NCBI GenBank assembly: GCA_004322525.1
Contig: SCUY01000047.1
Coordinates: forward strand, 1 to 36,625
DNA: 36,625 nt
Origin: Lysobacter sp.
Lineage (GTDB): Bacteria; Pseudomonadota; Gammaproteobacteria; Xanthomonadales; Xanthomonadaceae
Direction of reading: 5' to 3'
This document shows positions 34,675-36,625 of this stretch, piece after piece. The notes beneath the pieces were generated by a model, which was given only the letters and a program-made list of their open reading frames with translations, had not been told where the DNA came from and did no database searches. Each line of letters begins with the position of its first letter. Positions within the stretch are counted from its first letter, which is position 1. The translations under genes were made by a program, and so were the position numbers.

Positions 34675-36021
34675 ATGCAGGTACAGGCAATCACGCGCCT
34701 CACGGCGCTCACGCTCGGCATCGCCGGTGCGCTGGCGGCCGGTAACGCCCAGGCCTCGGGCTTCCAGATCCGCGAGAACAGTGTCAAGAACATGGGCCGC
34801 GCCTTCTCGGGCATGGCGATCAGCCGGGATGATGCATCGGCGGTTTCCAACAACCCCGCCGCGATGTCGCAGTTCGAGCAGTCGGCCGTGCGCGTGGATT
34901 CGTCGGTGGTCAACCTCACGGCCGATTTCAAGGGCAGTGCCCGCACCGCGGTCGGCACCCCGGTGACCGGCGGCAATGGCGGCGACCCCGGCGCCCCGGC
35001 GCTGGTGCCGGCAATCGCCGCGGTATTCCCGATGTCGGGCGCGCTCGACCGGCTGACCTTCGGCGTGAGCGTCGATGCGCCCTTCGGCCTCAAGACCGAG
35101 TACGACCCGGCCTGGATGGGCCGTTACAACGCGATCAAGTCGGACGTGAAGATCGTCGATCTCAACTTCTCGACCGCCGTGGCCATCACCGACCGGTTCT
35201 CGGTCGGCATGGGGCTGATCTACCAGCGCGCCGACGTGACCCTGTCCAATGCGATCGACTTCGGCACCGCGATCTGCGCCAGCGGCAATCCGGCCAACTG
35301 CTTCAATCCGTCATTTCCGTTCCGCCCGCAGCAGAACGATGGCACGGTCAGCGTCAGCGGCAGTGACAGCGGCCTGGGCTGGCGCGTCGGCGCCCTGCTG
35401 CGCCCCAACGACAAGGTGAGCATCGGTATTTCGCACCGCTCGGAAATCGATCATGACCTGCGCGGCAATGCGGACTTCACCGTCCCCGCCTCGGTGGCGG
35501 CGGTCACCGGCACGACCTACCGCGACGGGCCGATCACCGCGCCGCTGACCACGCCGAGCGTCACGACGGTGAGCGTCCAGTACGACATCAGCCCGGCCTT
35601 CCGCATGATGCTCGACTATCAGGGGACCGACTGGCATTCGCTGCAGGCTGTTCGCATCTATCGCAATGGCGGTGGCGTGCTCGGCAACGAGCCGTTCAAC
35701 TGGAAGGACACCGATTTCTGGTCGCTCGGCGGCGAGTTCGACCTGAGCCCGGCGCTCACGCTGCGCGCGGGCGTCGCCCGCGACGAGTCGCCCACGAACG
35801 ACACCTTCCGCACCCCGCGGCTGCCGGACAACAACCGCCGTCTGTATTCGCTCGGTATGACATGGAACGTGTCGGAAGCGCTCAGCGTCGATGCCGCCTA
35901 CACGCGTGTCACCATCGACAACCCGACGGTGAATGCGACGTCATCAAGCGGCTCGCGGATCACCGGCACGTACAACGGCCACGCCGACCTGTTCGGTGTC
36001 GCCGCGCAGTTCAAGTTCTGA
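34675..36021 (+). CDS. fadL: FadL/OmpP1/TodX family outer membrane transporter
   Basis: ASGFQIRENSVKNMGRAFSGMAISRDDASAVSNNPAAMSQFE and beta-barrel C-terminus ending ...LFGVAAQFKF. Confidence 0.92.
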   Translation: MQVQAITRLTALTLGIAGALAAGNAQASGFQIRENSVKNMGRAFSGMAISRDDASAVSNNPAAMSQFEQSAVRVDSSVVNLTADFKGSARTAVGTPVTGGNGGDPGAPALVPAIAAVFPMSGALDRLTFGVSVDAPFGLKTEYDPAWMGRYNAIKSDVKIVDLNFSTAVAITDRFSVGMGLIYQRADVTLSNAIDFGTAICASGNPANCFNPSFPFRPQQNDGTVSVSGSDSGLGWRVGALLRPNDKVSIGISHRSEIDHDLRGNADFTVPASVAAVTGTTYRDGPITAPLTTPSVTTVSVQYDISPAFRMMLDYQGTDWHSLQAVRIYRNGGGVLGNEPFNWKDTDFWSLGGEFDLSPALTLRAGVARDESPTNDTFRTPRLPDNNRRLYSLGMTWNVSEALSVDAAYTRVTIDNPTVNATSSSGSRITGTYNGHADLFGVAAQFKF

Positions 36022-36043
36022 TCGATCGTTGCATGCACGACCG

Positions 36044-36069
36044 AAAAGCCCCGCTCAGGCGGGGCTTTT
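36044..36069. terminator. Intrinsic terminator downstream of fadL
   Basis: AAAAGCCCCGC-TCAG-GCGGGGCTTTT. Confidence 0.85.
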
Positions 36070-36094
36070 CTTTGCGCGACAGTGCGTTGAACGG

Positions 36095-36120
36095 AAAGCC
36101 CGGCAGCGCGGCGGGCTTTT
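36095..36120. terminator. Second hairpin between fadL and putA, possible terminator
   Basis: AAAGCCCG-(9 nt)-CGGGCTTTT, 16 bp upstream of the putA stop end. Confidence 0.6.
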
Positions 36121-36135
36121 GTAGCCGCTCCCCGA

Positions 36136-36625
36136 TCAGTCGCCCAGCGTCAGCAGCGACGCATTGCCGCCCGCCGCCGTCGTATTCACGGTGATCGTCT
36201 TCTCGGTCGCGAAGCGCGGCAGGTAATGCGGGCCGCCGGCCTTCGGGCCGGTGCCCGAGAGCCCCTGCCCGCCGAAGGGCTGCACCCCGACCACCGCGCC
36301 GATCTGGTTGCGGTTGACGTAGCAGTTGCCCACTTTGATGCGCGAAGCGATCTTCTCGATCGTCGCGTCGATGCGCGAATGCACGCCGAGCGTCAGGCCG
36401 TAGCCGGTCGCGTTGATCGCATCGATCACCGCGTCGAGCTGGTCCGCCTTCCAGCGGATCACGTGCAGCACCGGGCCGAATACTTCGCGATGCAGCTGGT
36501 CGAGCGAGCGCAGTTCATAGGCGCGCGGCGCGAAGAAGCTGCCGTGCGCGGTGTTCTCGCCGAGCGCGACTTCCGCGATCTTCGCGACCGCCTCGCGCTC
36601 CATGCGCGCCGCATGTTCGTGCAGC
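36136..36625 (-). CDS. putA: Bifunctional proline dehydrogenase/L-glutamate gamma-semialdehyde dehydrogenase, C-terminal part (5' end outside window)
   Basis: REVFGPVLHVIRWKADQLDAVIDAINATGYGLTLGVHSRIDATIEKIASRIKVGNCYVNRNQIGAVVGVQPFGGQGLSGTGPKAGGPHYLPRF. Confidence 0.95.
   Translation of the reverse strand, partial: LHEHAARMEREAVAKIAEVALGENTAHGSFFAPRAYELRSLDQLHREVFGPVLHVIRWKADQLDAVIDAINATGYGLTLGVHSRIDATIEKIASRIKVGNCYVNRNQIGAVVGVQPFGGQGLSGTGPKAGGPHYLPRFATEKTITVNTTAAGGNASLLTLGD

Overview
GC-rich chromosomal window, most like Lysobacteraceae/Xanthomonadaceae (inference from gene content such as an Ax21-family protein and DUF1820). I call 30 coding features, almost all housekeeping. From left to right: the 3' end of glnA; a three-gene signalling cluster (poly-HAMP hybrid kinase with three REC domains, REC-HK-REC hybrid kinase, short degenerate kinase-like protein); a DUF5329-like gene; ppk2 (-); an SPFH protein with a C-terminal HTH plus a zinc-ribbon membrane protein; an M61 peptidase (-); a likely decayed small gene; ntrB-ntrC; sodC-GNAT; a small membrane protein; a conserved hypothetical (-); a thiolase (fadI-like); hemD-hemY (-); a thioesterase; a lipoprotein; rhodanese-secB-gpsA; an Ax21-like protein (-) and a secreted 'ETVNGSI'-repeat protein (-); gpmI-envC-ctpA; DUF1820 (-); rhomboid (-); fadL; and the 3' end of putA (-). 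No CRISPR array, tRNA, rRNA, transposase or phage module was seen. The most interesting items are the ~2.3 kb array of 92-aa poly-HAMP units (fungal group III kinase-like) with its structured upstream region and possible coupled leader ORF, the partner protein with a degenerate ATPase domain, the SPFH-HTH fusion, the 18-19 aa 'TVNGSI' repeat protein, a DUF5329 gene with no canonical start codon, and a conserved secB/gpmI block that lacks grxC. All calls were made by eye; no database search was run.
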